From contig JAXMBZ010000001.1 in assembly GCA_046349615.1 (NCBI GenBank), forward strand, positions 310,001-374,000: a stretch of DNA of 64,000 nt, read 5' to 3'. This stretch comes from JADJNY01 sp046349615. GTDB taxonomy: Bacteria > Planctomycetota > UBA1135 > GCA-002686595. A program made the position numbers and the translations under genes. This document shows positions 18,267 through 25,849 of this stretch, one piece after another. Position 1 is the stretch's first letter, and every line of letters starts with the position of its first letter. The notes beneath the pieces were generated by a model. It searched no databases, was not told the DNA's origin, and saw nothing but the letters and a program-made list of their open reading frames with translations.

Positions 18267-18453
18267 GGCGTCTCCGCCGGCGCGGTCGGGCGCGCTCGGG
18301 GGCGGAAGATGCTACCCGAGAGGACGGACGACCGCGACGGAAGAGCCGGTGTCGCGTCGGGGCGGCGCCGGGTGCGTGATCGTCCGCGGTCTCGGCTGCC
18401 CCTCGGAGGCTTCGGTGAGCGTGGTTCCAGGTCGGTGTAGGCTCCAACCCCGC

Positions 18454-18873
18454 ATGAAGAGCCACCGCGAGGAATTGTGGATGGAGACGAAGACCCGGCG
18501 CGCGTTCGTGAACATCACGCCGGAGGTCCGCGCGGCGGTCGCCAAGAGCGGGATCCGCGAGGGGTTGTGCCTCGTCAACGCGATGCACATCACGGCGAGC
18601 GTGTTCGTCAACGACGACGAGCGCGGCCTGCACGCGGACTTCGAGCGCTGGCTCGAGGAGCTCGCGCCGCACGCGCCGACGACGCAGTGGCGGCACAACG
18701 ACACGGGCGAGGACAACGCGGACGGACACCTCAAGCGTCAGATCATGGGCCGCGAGGTCGTCGTCGCGATCACGAAGGGCGAGCTCGACCTCGGCCCGTG
18801 GGAGCAGGTCTTCTACGGCGAGTTCGACGGGCGCCGGCGGAAGCGCGTGCTCGTGAAGATCCTGGGCGAGTGA
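18454..18873 (+). CDS. YjbQ/UPF0047 family protein
   Basis: 139 residues, the usual length. Hallmarks are VNAMHITASVFVNDDERGL, the HNDTGEDNADGHLKRQIMG stretch with metal-ligand-type His and Asp, and the C-terminal GPWEQVFYGEFDG. E. coli YjbQ has weak thiamin-phosphate synthase activity, but the cellular role of the family is unsettled. The start at 18454 gives the conserved N-terminus. A TAGGCT hexamer (18438-18443) lies only 10 nt upstream, suggesting a very short leader. It converges on rdgB. Confidence 0.9.
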   Translation: MKSHREELWMETKTRRAFVNITPEVRAAVAKSGIREGLCLVNAMHITASVFVNDDERGLHADFERWLEELAPHAPTTQWRHNDTGEDNADGHLKRQIMGREVVVAITKGELDLGPWEQVFYGEFDGRRRKRVLVKILGE

Positions 18874-18904
18874 GCGCGGGCGGGTCCGGCTCGGGAGCCC
18901 GAGA

Positions 18905-19534
18905 TCACCGCTCGGACACGAGCCGCGGCAAGTCGTGCGCGAGCTGACGCAGCGCGCGGCCGCGGTGGCTCACCTCGCCCTTGACGGCGGGCTCGAGCTC
19001 CGCGAACGAGCGGTTCGAGGCCTCGAAGCCCGGCTCGGTGAACTCGAACAGGGGGTCGTAGCCGAAATCGTGCGTGCCGCGCGGCGCGTGGAGGATGCGG
19101 CCGTGCGCGATGCCCTCGATCGCTGCCGCGATGGTGCCGTCCGGGCGTGCGAGCGCGAGCGAGCACGTGAAGTGCGCGCCGCGCAGGAACGACGGCAGAC
19201 CCGCGAGCTCCGCGAGCAGCTTGCGATTGTTCGCATCGTCGTCGCCGTGCGCGCCCGCGAAGCGCGCCGAGAGCACGCCCGGCGCGCCGCCGAGCGCGTC
19301 GACCGAGAGCCCGGAGTCGTCGGCGAGCGCCCAGCACTCCTTCGCGAGCGCCGCGGAACGCGCCTTCTTCGCCGCGTTGCCCGCGAACGTCGGCGCGTCC
19401 TCGACGACGTCGGGCACGCCGCCGACGTCGTTCGGGACGACGAGCGCGATCGAAAGGCCGTCGAGCAGGTGCGCGAGCTCCGCGAGCTTCTTCCGGTTGT
19501 TGCTCGCGAGGAGCAGGCGCAGAGGACGCTTCAT
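18905..19534 (-). CDS. rdgB: Non-canonical purine NTP pyrophosphatase RdgB
   Basis: 209 residues. It hydrolyses dITP, ITP and XTP to monophosphates so that deaminated purines are not built into nucleic acids. Conserved motifs are LLLASNNRKKLAEL at the N-terminus (substrate loop), the catalytic Asp72 in ALADDSGL, GGAPGVLSARFAG, GYDPLF and a closing SHRGRAL. The start ATG at 19534 yields the canonical N-terminus. It lies 32 nt downstream of rph on the same strand, the widespread rph-rdgB pairing. Confidence 0.95.
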   Translation of the reverse strand: MKRPLRLLLASNNRKKLAELAHLLDGLSIALVVPNDVGGVPDVVEDAPTFAGNAAKKARSAALAKECWALADDSGLSVDALGGAPGVLSARFAGAHGDDDANNRKLLAELAGLPSFLRGAHFTCSLALARPDGTIAAAIEGIAHGRILHAPRGTHDFGYDPLFEFTEPGFEASNRSFAELEPAVKGEVSHRGRALRQLAHDLPRLVSER

Positions 19535-19566
19535 GGGCGGTGCTGTGCCTTCCCGCGCGGGCGCGC

Positions 19567-20286
19567 TCACTTCGTCGTGAGCGCGTGCTTCTGGAGCTCG
19601 AAGAGCCGGTGGATCGCCGCTCCGCCGATCTCGAGCATCGCGTCGAGCTCGCCGCGGTCGAACGGCGCGCCCTCGGCGGAGCCCTGGACCTCGATGAACT
19701 TGCCTTCGCCGGTCATGACGAGGTTCATGTCCGTCTCGGCCTTGCTGTCCTCGACGTACGAGAGGTCGCAGAGCGCTTCCTTGTTCACGACGCCGACGCT
19801 CACCGCGGCGACCTGCGACTTGAGCGGCCATCCGCGCAGGATTCGGCGGCCGTCCATGTGCATCAGCAGGTCGTGGAGCGCGACGAACGCGCCGGTGATC
19901 GAGCACGTGCGCGTGCCGCCGTCGGCTTGGAGCACGTCGCAGTCGATCCAGATCGTGCGCTCGGTCATCTGCGTGAAGTCCATCACCGCGCGCAGCGAGC
20001 GGCCGAGCAGGCGCTGGATCTCGACGGAGCGCCCGTCCGTGCTGCCGACGCGATCGCGGCCTTTGCGCGATTCCGTGGAGGAGGGGAGCATCGAGTACTC
20101 CGCCGTCAACCAACCGCGGCCCTTGCCTTGGAGGAACGGCGGCACGCCGTCCGTGTACATCGCCGTGCAGAGCACCTTCGTGTGGCCGAAGGACACGAGC
20201 ACGGAGCCCGGTGCGTTCTTCGTGAACGCGCGCTGGAAGGACACTGGGCGGAGGTCACCGTTCGATCGTCCGTCGGGGCGGGGCAT
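19567..20286 (-). CDS. rph: Ribonuclease PH
   Basis: 239-residue phosphorolytic 3'-5' exoribonuclease that trims tRNA 3' ends. It begins PRPDGRSNGDLRPVSF, the standard start, and carries the phosphate-binding region SSTESRKGRDRVGSTDGRSV and the QADGGTRTCSITGAFVAL segment. Family length is normal. It is upstream of rdgB and downstream of birA on the same strand (48 nt from the birA stop), so the three may be co-transcribed. Confidence 0.96.
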   Translation of the reverse strand: MPRPDGRSNGDLRPVSFQRAFTKNAPGSVLVSFGHTKVLCTAMYTDGVPPFLQGKGRGWLTAEYSMLPSSTESRKGRDRVGSTDGRSVEIQRLLGRSLRAVMDFTQMTERTIWIDCDVLQADGGTRTCSITGAFVALHDLLMHMDGRRILRGWPLKSQVAAVSVGVVNKEALCDLSYVEDSKAETDMNLVMTGEGKFIEVQGSAEGAPFDRGELDAMLEIGGAAIHRLFELQKHALTTK

Positions 20287-20334
20287 CGCGGCGGATCCTA
20301 GCAGTCGCGCCCGCGGGGAGCGAGCGCGCGGCGC

Positions 20335-21078
20335 TCACGCGCGCTCGACCGCGCGCACGAACTCGACGGGAAGGCGCTTCTCGCGTCCGCCCGCGAGGTG
20401 GAGCAGGAGCCCCGCGCCGAACGAGAAGCCCGCGAAGCGTCCGCGCTCCTCGCGCTCGCCGACGCGCACGATCACGTCCTGGTTCGCGAGGCCCGTCGCG
20501 TGCACGAAGTCGACCTCGAGCTCCGCGGGCGTCGAATCGATCTGCTCGACGCGTCGTGCGAGGCACTCGAGCAGCACGCGCTCGGCGTCGGAGAGCGCGA
20601 CGTCGAGCCCCTCGAGCGCGAAGCTCGTCACCGCGCGCTCCTGGACGAGCTCGGGCGGGAACGAACGCTGGCGCACATTGAGCCCGATGCCGACGACGTA
20701 GTGCGGCGCCTTCGGATCGAGCCCGCGCGTCTCGACGAGCACGCCCGCGAGCTTCGCGTCGCCGACCATCAAGTCGTTCGGCCAGTCGAGCCATGCGCGC
20801 GCGAGCCCGAGCTCGAGCGCCGCGTCGTGTGTCGCGAGCGCGGCGGCGACCGTGACGGCGGCCGGCGGCCAAGGCGGCGGCGGCGGGAGCAGCACGAGGC
20901 TCGCGTAGAGGCCCTCGCCCGCGGGGCTGTGCCACCGTCGACCGAAGCGGCCGTGTCCCGCGGTCTGCGCGTCCGCGAGGTGCACGTCCCCATGCCGCGC
21001 CGTGCCCGCGGCGAGCGCCGCGAACGCGCGCTCCGACGTCGAATCGGTCGTGCCGTGATGGAAACGCCGCGGCATCAT
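20335..21078 (-). CDS. birA: Biotin--[acetyl-CoA-carboxylase] ligase
   Basis: 247 residues, the single-domain (group I) form without a DNA-binding helix-turn-helix. It activates biotin with ATP and attaches it to biotin carboxyl carrier protein. Visible motifs are ADAQTAGHGRFGRRW (biotinyl-AMP loop, GRxxRxW type), WLDWPNDLMVGDAKLAGVLV with the catalytic KxxG lysine, and VVGIGLNVRQ. A small C-terminal SH3-like part follows. Two adjacent ATG codons open the frame; 21078 is used, and the alternative begins one residue later. Confidence 0.92.
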   Translation of the reverse strand: MMPRRFHHGTTDSTSERAFAALAAGTARHGDVHLADAQTAGHGRFGRRWHSPAGEGLYASLVLLPPPPPWPPAAVTVAAALATHDAALELGLARAWLDWPNDLMVGDAKLAGVLVETRGLDPKAPHYVVGIGLNVRQRSFPPELVQERAVTSFALEGLDVALSDAERVLLECLARRVEQIDSTPAELEVDFVHATGLANQDVIVRVGEREERGRFAGFSFGAGLLLHLAGGREKRLPVEFVRAVERA

Positions 21079-21245
21079 CGCGTCCGACGATACCAAAGGT
21101 CGCGACGCTCTCCGCCGCGCACGTCGCCGGCCGCGTGCGGCGCTCCGAGCGCGACGCTCGAGGATCGCACCCGGCGCGCGATCACGCGCGGGGCTCGCGG
21201 CGGACGCCCGCCCCGCGTAGGCTCTCCGCGCTCGAATCCCACGCA

Positions 21246-21722
21246 ATGTCGCTCCTGATCTCCTTTCTCGTCGTCGCGAGCACGCTCCAGGATCCGGCTC
21301 CGCCCCAAGCAGAAGACGCGCCGCCGAGCGTGCAGCTCGAGGTCTTGAACAACATCCGCGGCCAGGCCGTCGGGCCGGTGACCGTCGCGGAACTCGCGCT
21401 GCCCGAGCCGTTCCTGAAGCGCTTCGCCGACCGCATCATCCTCGCGTCGTTCGAGGACAACTTCCGGCAGATCGTGCGCGACGAGCCCGACGAGCACGAT
21501 CCCGCGAAGGCGGAGAACGCCCCGAAGGACGGGGTCGCGCCGCCGAGCACGACGCCGCCGCCCGCCGCGACGCCGAAGTCGCCGGCGAACGCTCCGGCCT
21601 CGAGTCCGCCCGGTGGTTCCGCGCCGAGCGCGAGCGGGATGAACGCGCTCCAGATCGGCCTCGCCGTCGTCGGGATCGCGGCGATCGTGGGCCTGCTCGC
21701 GCTGCGCCGGAGGGCCGCATGA
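21246..21722 (+). CDS. Hypothetical protein with signal peptide and C-terminal membrane anchor
   Basis: 158 residues, family not recognised. The N-terminus is a short signal peptide (LLISFLVVAST), residues about 20-85 are a small charged domain (VLNNIRGQAVGPVTVAELAL, then LKRFADRIILASFEDNF), then about 45 residues rich in Pro, Ala and Ser, and finally a membrane helix LAVVGIAAIVGLLALRR. This suggests a periplasmic domain on a flexible stalk anchored in the membrane. Its stop overlaps the start of the next gene (ATGA, 21719-21722), so the two are co-translated and probably work together. A TAGGCT hexamer lies at 21218-21223. Confidence 0.75.
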   Translation: MSLLISFLVVASTLQDPAPPQAEDAPPSVQLEVLNNIRGQAVGPVTVAELALPEPFLKRFADRIILASFEDNFRQIVRDEPDEHDPAKAENAPKDGVAPPSTTPPPAATPKSPANAPASSPPGGSAPSASGMNALQIGLAVVGIAAIVGLLALRRRAA

Positions 21723-23560
21723 GCCTGCGCTCGATGTGCGCGTTCCTCGCGCTCGTGCTCGCCGCGTCCAGCGCACGCGCCGGCGAGCCGATCGCCGTCG
21801 CGCGTCCGAAGCTCGATCGCCCGCTCGCGCAGCTCGAGCACGACGTGCGCGAAGGACGCCCACCGCTGCGCAACTTCTATCCGCCGATGGGCTCGGGCAT
21901 CGACGCGCCCGGTGCGTGGCGTTCGGCGCGCTGGAGCGTCCCCGCCGCGGCGAGCGACGCCGCGGGCTCGAAGGCTGCGGAGCTCGTCGCGCGCTCGCTC
22001 GCCAAGGACGGACTGCTCGCGACTCTCGCGGCGGTCCTGGAGGCGTATCCGAAGGAGTCGCGCGACGCGGAGTGGCTCGCGAGCGTCGGTCTCCCGCTCG
22101 ATTGGCTGAGCGCGTTCTCGGCGCCGACGGGCGACGACGTCTTCGCGTGGCTGCGCTCGCGCGTCGATGCAGGCGTGAAGCCGTCCGAGCTCGCGCCCGA
22201 GCTCGCGCGCTGCGCGTTCGCGCCGCGGCCGTCCGTGCCGGGCTTCGAGGCCAGCCTCGACGACGGCGGGCTCGAGCTCGGCGCGCTCCGACTGCAGATC
22301 CCGGGCGGCGCCTACTGGCAGGCGCGTGAGGACGGCAGCGGCGTCGACCTGGCGCGCTGTCTCTTCGAAGCGCTGCCGGACGTCGAGTTCGTCGCGACGA
22401 TCGAGGAGAAGCACCTCGAGCCGTTCCTCGCGCTCGCGAAGACGTGGGAGCTCTCGAAGCGCACCGCGCCGATCACGATCGTCCCGCAGGACATGCCGAA
22501 CGCGCAGTGGGCTCAAGACGACGGCCGCAGCGGCACCGCGAACGGCGCGGTCGTCACGCTCACGCCGCGCTACGCGAGCCGCGGCGACGAAACGTCGTCT
22601 TGGACGCCGGGCGAGATGCGCGCGCTCGAGTCGTTCGCCGCGACCGGGCGCAAGGTCGCGCGCTCGCCGCTGCTCTTCCAAGGCGGGAACGCGATCGTCG
22701 TGCGCGATCCGAAGCGTGGAGGGGAGCGCGTGCTCCTGCTCGGCGAGGCCGAGGTGTATCGCAACACGAGCCTCGGTCTCACGCAGGCGCAGGCGATCGA
22801 GGCTTTCCGCGTCGAGTTCGGCGTGCAGCGCGTGCTCGTGCTCCCCGCGGTCGCGTACCACATCGACTACGAGGTCAGTCCGCGCGTCGTGAACGGCGAG
22901 CTCGTCTGCTTCGTCGCCGACGGCGCCGCCGCGGCCGTCGAGGTGCTCCGCGCGACGGTCGACGTGCTCGAGCGCGAGAAGAAGCTCGACGAAGCGATGG
23001 CGCGCTCCTCGCGACTCGCGCTCGAACGGCGCGATCCGAACGCGCTGAACGCAAGCCTCGCGCCCGCCGTCTTCCAGGGCATGATCCAGCCCGGCATCTT
23101 CCGCGAGTCGTTCGCGAAGCTCTTCCGTTCGGGTGAGGGCGACTCGCACGTCGCGAACTTCCACCGGATCATGCTCGCGCTCGACGTGCTGATGATGTCG
23201 GGTGCGAACGAGAAGGTGTCCGATCGGTTCCTTCAGGGCTTCATCGACGCGTTCCAGTCGCGCAACGCGTCGCAGCGCGAGCTCGTCGAGCTCCTGCGCG
23301 CGCAGGGCTGGCGCATCGTGCCCGTCCCGAGCCTCTCGGACGGCGCGCGCAGCATCACGTACCTGAACGGCGTGCAGGCGGACGGCGTCTACCTCATGCC
23401 GGCGTGGGGCGGGCTCTTCGCGCAGCTCGACGCGAAGGCGCGCGCGGTCTTCGAGAAGGAGCTCGGCCCGAGCGTGCGCGTCGTGCCGATCCTCTCGGGC
23501 GAGAGCCAGCGTCGGAACGGCGCCGTGCGCTGCGCGGTTTCGCCGCTCGCGAAGGGCTGA
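21719..23560 (+). CDS. Secreted protein with agmatine/arginine deiminase-fold motifs
   Basis: 613 residues with a signal peptide (FLALVLAASSARA). The second half shows, in the order found in guanidino-group modifying enzymes (agmatine deiminase, peptidylarginine deiminase), WAQDDGR (264-270), LFQGGNAIV (319-327), YHIDYE (380-385) and a C-terminal GAVRCAV with Cys605. In that superfamily these supply substrate-binding Asp, the general-base His and the nucleophilic Cys. About 200 N-terminal residues have no match I recognise. The family assignment is inference from motif order. It is translationally coupled to the upstream anchored protein. Confidence 0.6.
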   Translation: MSLRSMCAFLALVLAASSARAGEPIAVARPKLDRPLAQLEHDVREGRPPLRNFYPPMGSGIDAPGAWRSARWSVPAAASDAAGSKAAELVARSLAKDGLLATLAAVLEAYPKESRDAEWLASVGLPLDWLSAFSAPTGDDVFAWLRSRVDAGVKPSELAPELARCAFAPRPSVPGFEASLDDGGLELGALRLQIPGGAYWQAREDGSGVDLARCLFEALPDVEFVATIEEKHLEPFLALAKTWELSKRTAPITIVPQDMPNAQWAQDDGRSGTANGAVVTLTPRYASRGDETSSWTPGEMRALESFAATGRKVARSPLLFQGGNAIVVRDPKRGGERVLLLGEAEVYRNTSLGLTQAQAIEAFRVEFGVQRVLVLPAVAYHIDYEVSPRVVNGELVCFVADGAAAAVEVLRATVDVLEREKKLDEAMARSSRLALERRDPNALNASLAPAVFQGMIQPGIFRESFAKLFRSGEGDSHVANFHRIMLALDVLMMSGANEKVSDRFLQGFIDAFQSRNASQRELVELLRAQGWRIVPVPSLSDGARSITYLNGVQADGVYLMPAWGGLFAQLDAKARAVFEKELGPSVRVVPILSGESQRRNGAVRCAVSPLAKG

Positions 23561-23563
23561 TCC

Positions 23564-23576
23564 GGAAGGATTTTCC
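23564..23576. promoter_or_regulatory. GGAA-N5-TTCC palindrome upstream of family member A
   Basis: GGAAGGATTTTCC in the spacer 23561-23797, 221 nt before the ATG. TAGAGT (23617-23622) lies 40 nt downstream and could be a -10 hexamer. Confidence 0.4.
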
Positions 23577-23797
23577 CGTCGTTTTCGTGCGCGGCGCCCG
23601 GGCTCCGGGAGCGGGGTAGAGTTCGACGGCACGCCGCCGGTCCGCACCCGGCGCGCGCGTCGGAACTCGTGCGCCGGCGGGAGCTCGCCCCGCGTCGCGT
23701 CGGTTCCGCCGCGCGGATCCGCGTGCCGCACCACGTCACCGCCCGCGTCGGTCTCGCCGTCGCGCGCGTTCGCGGCTCGGCCGCGAGGAGTCGCCGC

Positions 23798-25528
23798 ATG
23801 TCGTTCGTCCGGAGCTCGCTCCAGGGCCTCGTCGTCACCGCCGTCGTCGCCGCCTCCGCCGTCGCGCAGCAGTTCCCGACATGCCCCGTTCCGGGCAGCG
23901 TCGGCCCGAACGTGATCGTCGGCGACGTGAACGGCGTGCAGAACTACACCGCCGTCGGCTCGCTCGAGGCGCTCGCGCTCGGCACGACGTCGTGCAACGT
24001 CGGCACGCAGTCCGTGAACTGGTTCGCGAACACGACGAACCACCCCGTGATCGCCGGCAACCTGTTCCGCTACAAGGTCGTCGGAGGCGCGGGACGCTTC
24101 GAGCAGCTCGGACAGGGCTGGGTGAAGCACGCGTTCCTCGCGCTCGCGGAGAACCTCTGCTGCGCGACGTGCATCGGCGACCCGATGGGCACGCACCTCG
24201 GCGTCGGCTGCTCCGATCCGTACACCGCGTCTCGCAACGGCACGCAGTCGATGCTCGGGCCGCGCTACCAGGTCAATGCGCACACCGGTGCGTTCGTCGC
24301 CGCTCCGCCGCATCCTTCGGGCGGCAACAACGGCCGCATCCAGGTCGACGTGTCGCAGCTCGAGGCGACCGGCGGCGCGAACACGACACGCTACTTCGGA
24401 CAGAGCGTCTACGTCGCTCCCGACGACGCGGCGGCGAACAACGGCGACGACAACAGCGCGTGGCGCGAGCTCACGGTGACCGGCTCGAACACGACGTGGA
24501 CGTTCGGGACGCTCGGCGCGACGCAGCGCATGCAGTGGGCGCTCGACGCCTGGAAGGCCGCCGATCCCGCCGTCGTCACGAAGAACGTCGACGTCCCCGA
24601 GGGCACCGCCGCGCCGTACGACGGCACCGCGCGAGTGATCCTCGGTTGGCGCGTGACGAGCCTCGGCAACGGCACGTGGCGCTACGAGTACGCGCTCGAG
24701 AACGCGAACAGCGATCGCGCGGTGCAGGCGTTCTCCGTCCCGTTCGGCGCCGGGGTCACGATCACGAACGCGGGGTTCCACGACGTCGACTTCCTCGGCG
24801 GCGATGGACAAGGCAATGCGAACCAGTCCGCCGTCGATTGGACGGCGAACGTCGGCGCGAATGCCGTCGCGTGGGCGACCGAGACGTTCGCGCAGAACGC
24901 GAACGCGAACGCGCTGCGCTGGGGGACGACCTACAACTTCCGCTTCGACGCGAACGTGCCGCCGACGAGCGGGAGCGTGACGCTCACGCAGTTCAAGACG
25001 GCGAACGTCGTTGCGGTGACGAACGTCGACGTCCCCGGCACGACGGCGACGCCGCCGGGCGTCGCGTTCTGCGCTGCGGACGGTTCGCAGCCGGGCGCGA
25101 CGCCGTGCCCGTGCGCGAACAGCGGCGCGAGCGGGCGCGGCTGCGCGAACTCCGCGAATGCGTCGGGCGCCCTGCTCGCGTCGTCGGGCAGCGTCGCGAA
25201 CGATTCGGTCGTGCTCCAGGCCTCCGGGATGCCCGCGACGGTGAGCGCGATCTTCTTGAAGGGCGATCAGTCGAACGGATCAGGCGTCGTGTTCGGCGAC
25301 GGCGTGCGCTGCGTCGACGGAGCGCTCGTCCGGCTCGGGACTGCGCAGAACGTCGGAGGGGCGTCGCAGTACCCGAGCGGGAGCCAGCTCTCCGTCTCCG
25401 TGCGCGGGGGCACGCCGATCGGCAGCGGCGCGACGGCCTACTACCAGACCTACTACCGCAACTCGTCGGGGACGTTCTGCCCGCCGGAGACGTTCAACGT
25501 GACGAACGGTCTGGTCGTCACCTGGTGA
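23798..25528 (+). CDS. Secreted Cys-rich paralogous family protein, copy A
   Basis: 576 residues; function unknown. Signal peptide GLVVTAVVAASAVA. The large N-terminal domain has conserved blocks GDVNGVQNYTAVGSLEAL, CCATC, GVGCSDPYTASRNGTQ, HPSGGNNGRIQ, an Asn/Asp-rich stretch NNGDDNSAWREL, WRYEYALENANSDRAVQAFS and RWGTTYNFRFDAN. The C-terminal module starts TPCPCANSGASGRGCANSAN and closes with a YYQTYYRN segment and VTW. Many cysteines suggest disulfides in an extracellular protein. It is the first of four tandem copies, and its internal blocks are closest to copies B and C. Copy A has NNGDDN where the others have NNNDNN. Confidence 0.85.
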   Translation: MSFVRSSLQGLVVTAVVAASAVAQQFPTCPVPGSVGPNVIVGDVNGVQNYTAVGSLEALALGTTSCNVGTQSVNWFANTTNHPVIAGNLFRYKVVGGAGRFEQLGQGWVKHAFLALAENLCCATCIGDPMGTHLGVGCSDPYTASRNGTQSMLGPRYQVNAHTGAFVAAPPHPSGGNNGRIQVDVSQLEATGGANTTRYFGQSVYVAPDDAAANNGDDNSAWRELTVTGSNTTWTFGTLGATQRMQWALDAWKAADPAVVTKNVDVPEGTAAPYDGTARVILGWRVTSLGNGTWRYEYALENANSDRAVQAFSVPFGAGVTITNAGFHDVDFLGGDGQGNANQSAVDWTANVGANAVAWATETFAQNANANALRWGTTYNFRFDANVPPTSGSVTLTQFKTANVVAVTNVDVPGTTATPPGVAFCAADGSQPGATPCPCANSGASGRGCANSANASGALLASSGSVANDSVVLQASGMPATVSAIFLKGDQSNGSGVVFGDGVRCVDGALVRLGTAQNVGGASQYPSGSQLSVSVRGGTPIGSGATAYYQTYYRNSSGTFCPPETFNVTNGLVVTW

Positions 25529-25849
25529 CCGGGACGGCTCCTGAAGCGAGTCTTGCGCCTTCGGTCGCGATCGCAATCCGCACGGAACCTGCGCGCGCTC
25601 GGCTGCGTCCAACCGCCGCGAGTGCGGCGTCCGCGGGAAAGGACTTCCGTCCCTTTCGCCCTCGTTTTCGCGGTCGTGGCGGTCGGGATCGATTTGTCCA
25701 TCGCCCGCCTACGCAGCCTTCCAACCTGGCTTTATGCTCCAAGTGGGCGCTCTCGGCGACGTGGGCGCCCTTCTCGGCTCTTCACCCGGCGCCGGCCCCG
25801 GCCGCGTGCGGGCTTCTCCCTGGCATCGACATCACTCGAGGTTGACCCC
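25529..25849. other. 321-bp spacer between copies A and B
   Basis: No gene is supported. It holds the palindrome GGAAAGGACTTCC (25636-25648), a -10-like TATGCT (25733-25738) and an inverted repeat GGGCGC/GCGCCC (25745-25770) that would form a hairpin in the leader of copy B. Its length suggests copy B has its own promoter. Confidence 0.45.
25636..25648. promoter_or_regulatory. GGAA-N5-TTCC palindrome upstream of family member B
   Basis: GGAAAGGACTTCC, 201 nt before the ATG of copy B. The next bases GTCCC also pair with GGGAA-side bases, extending a weak hairpin. Confidence 0.4.
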
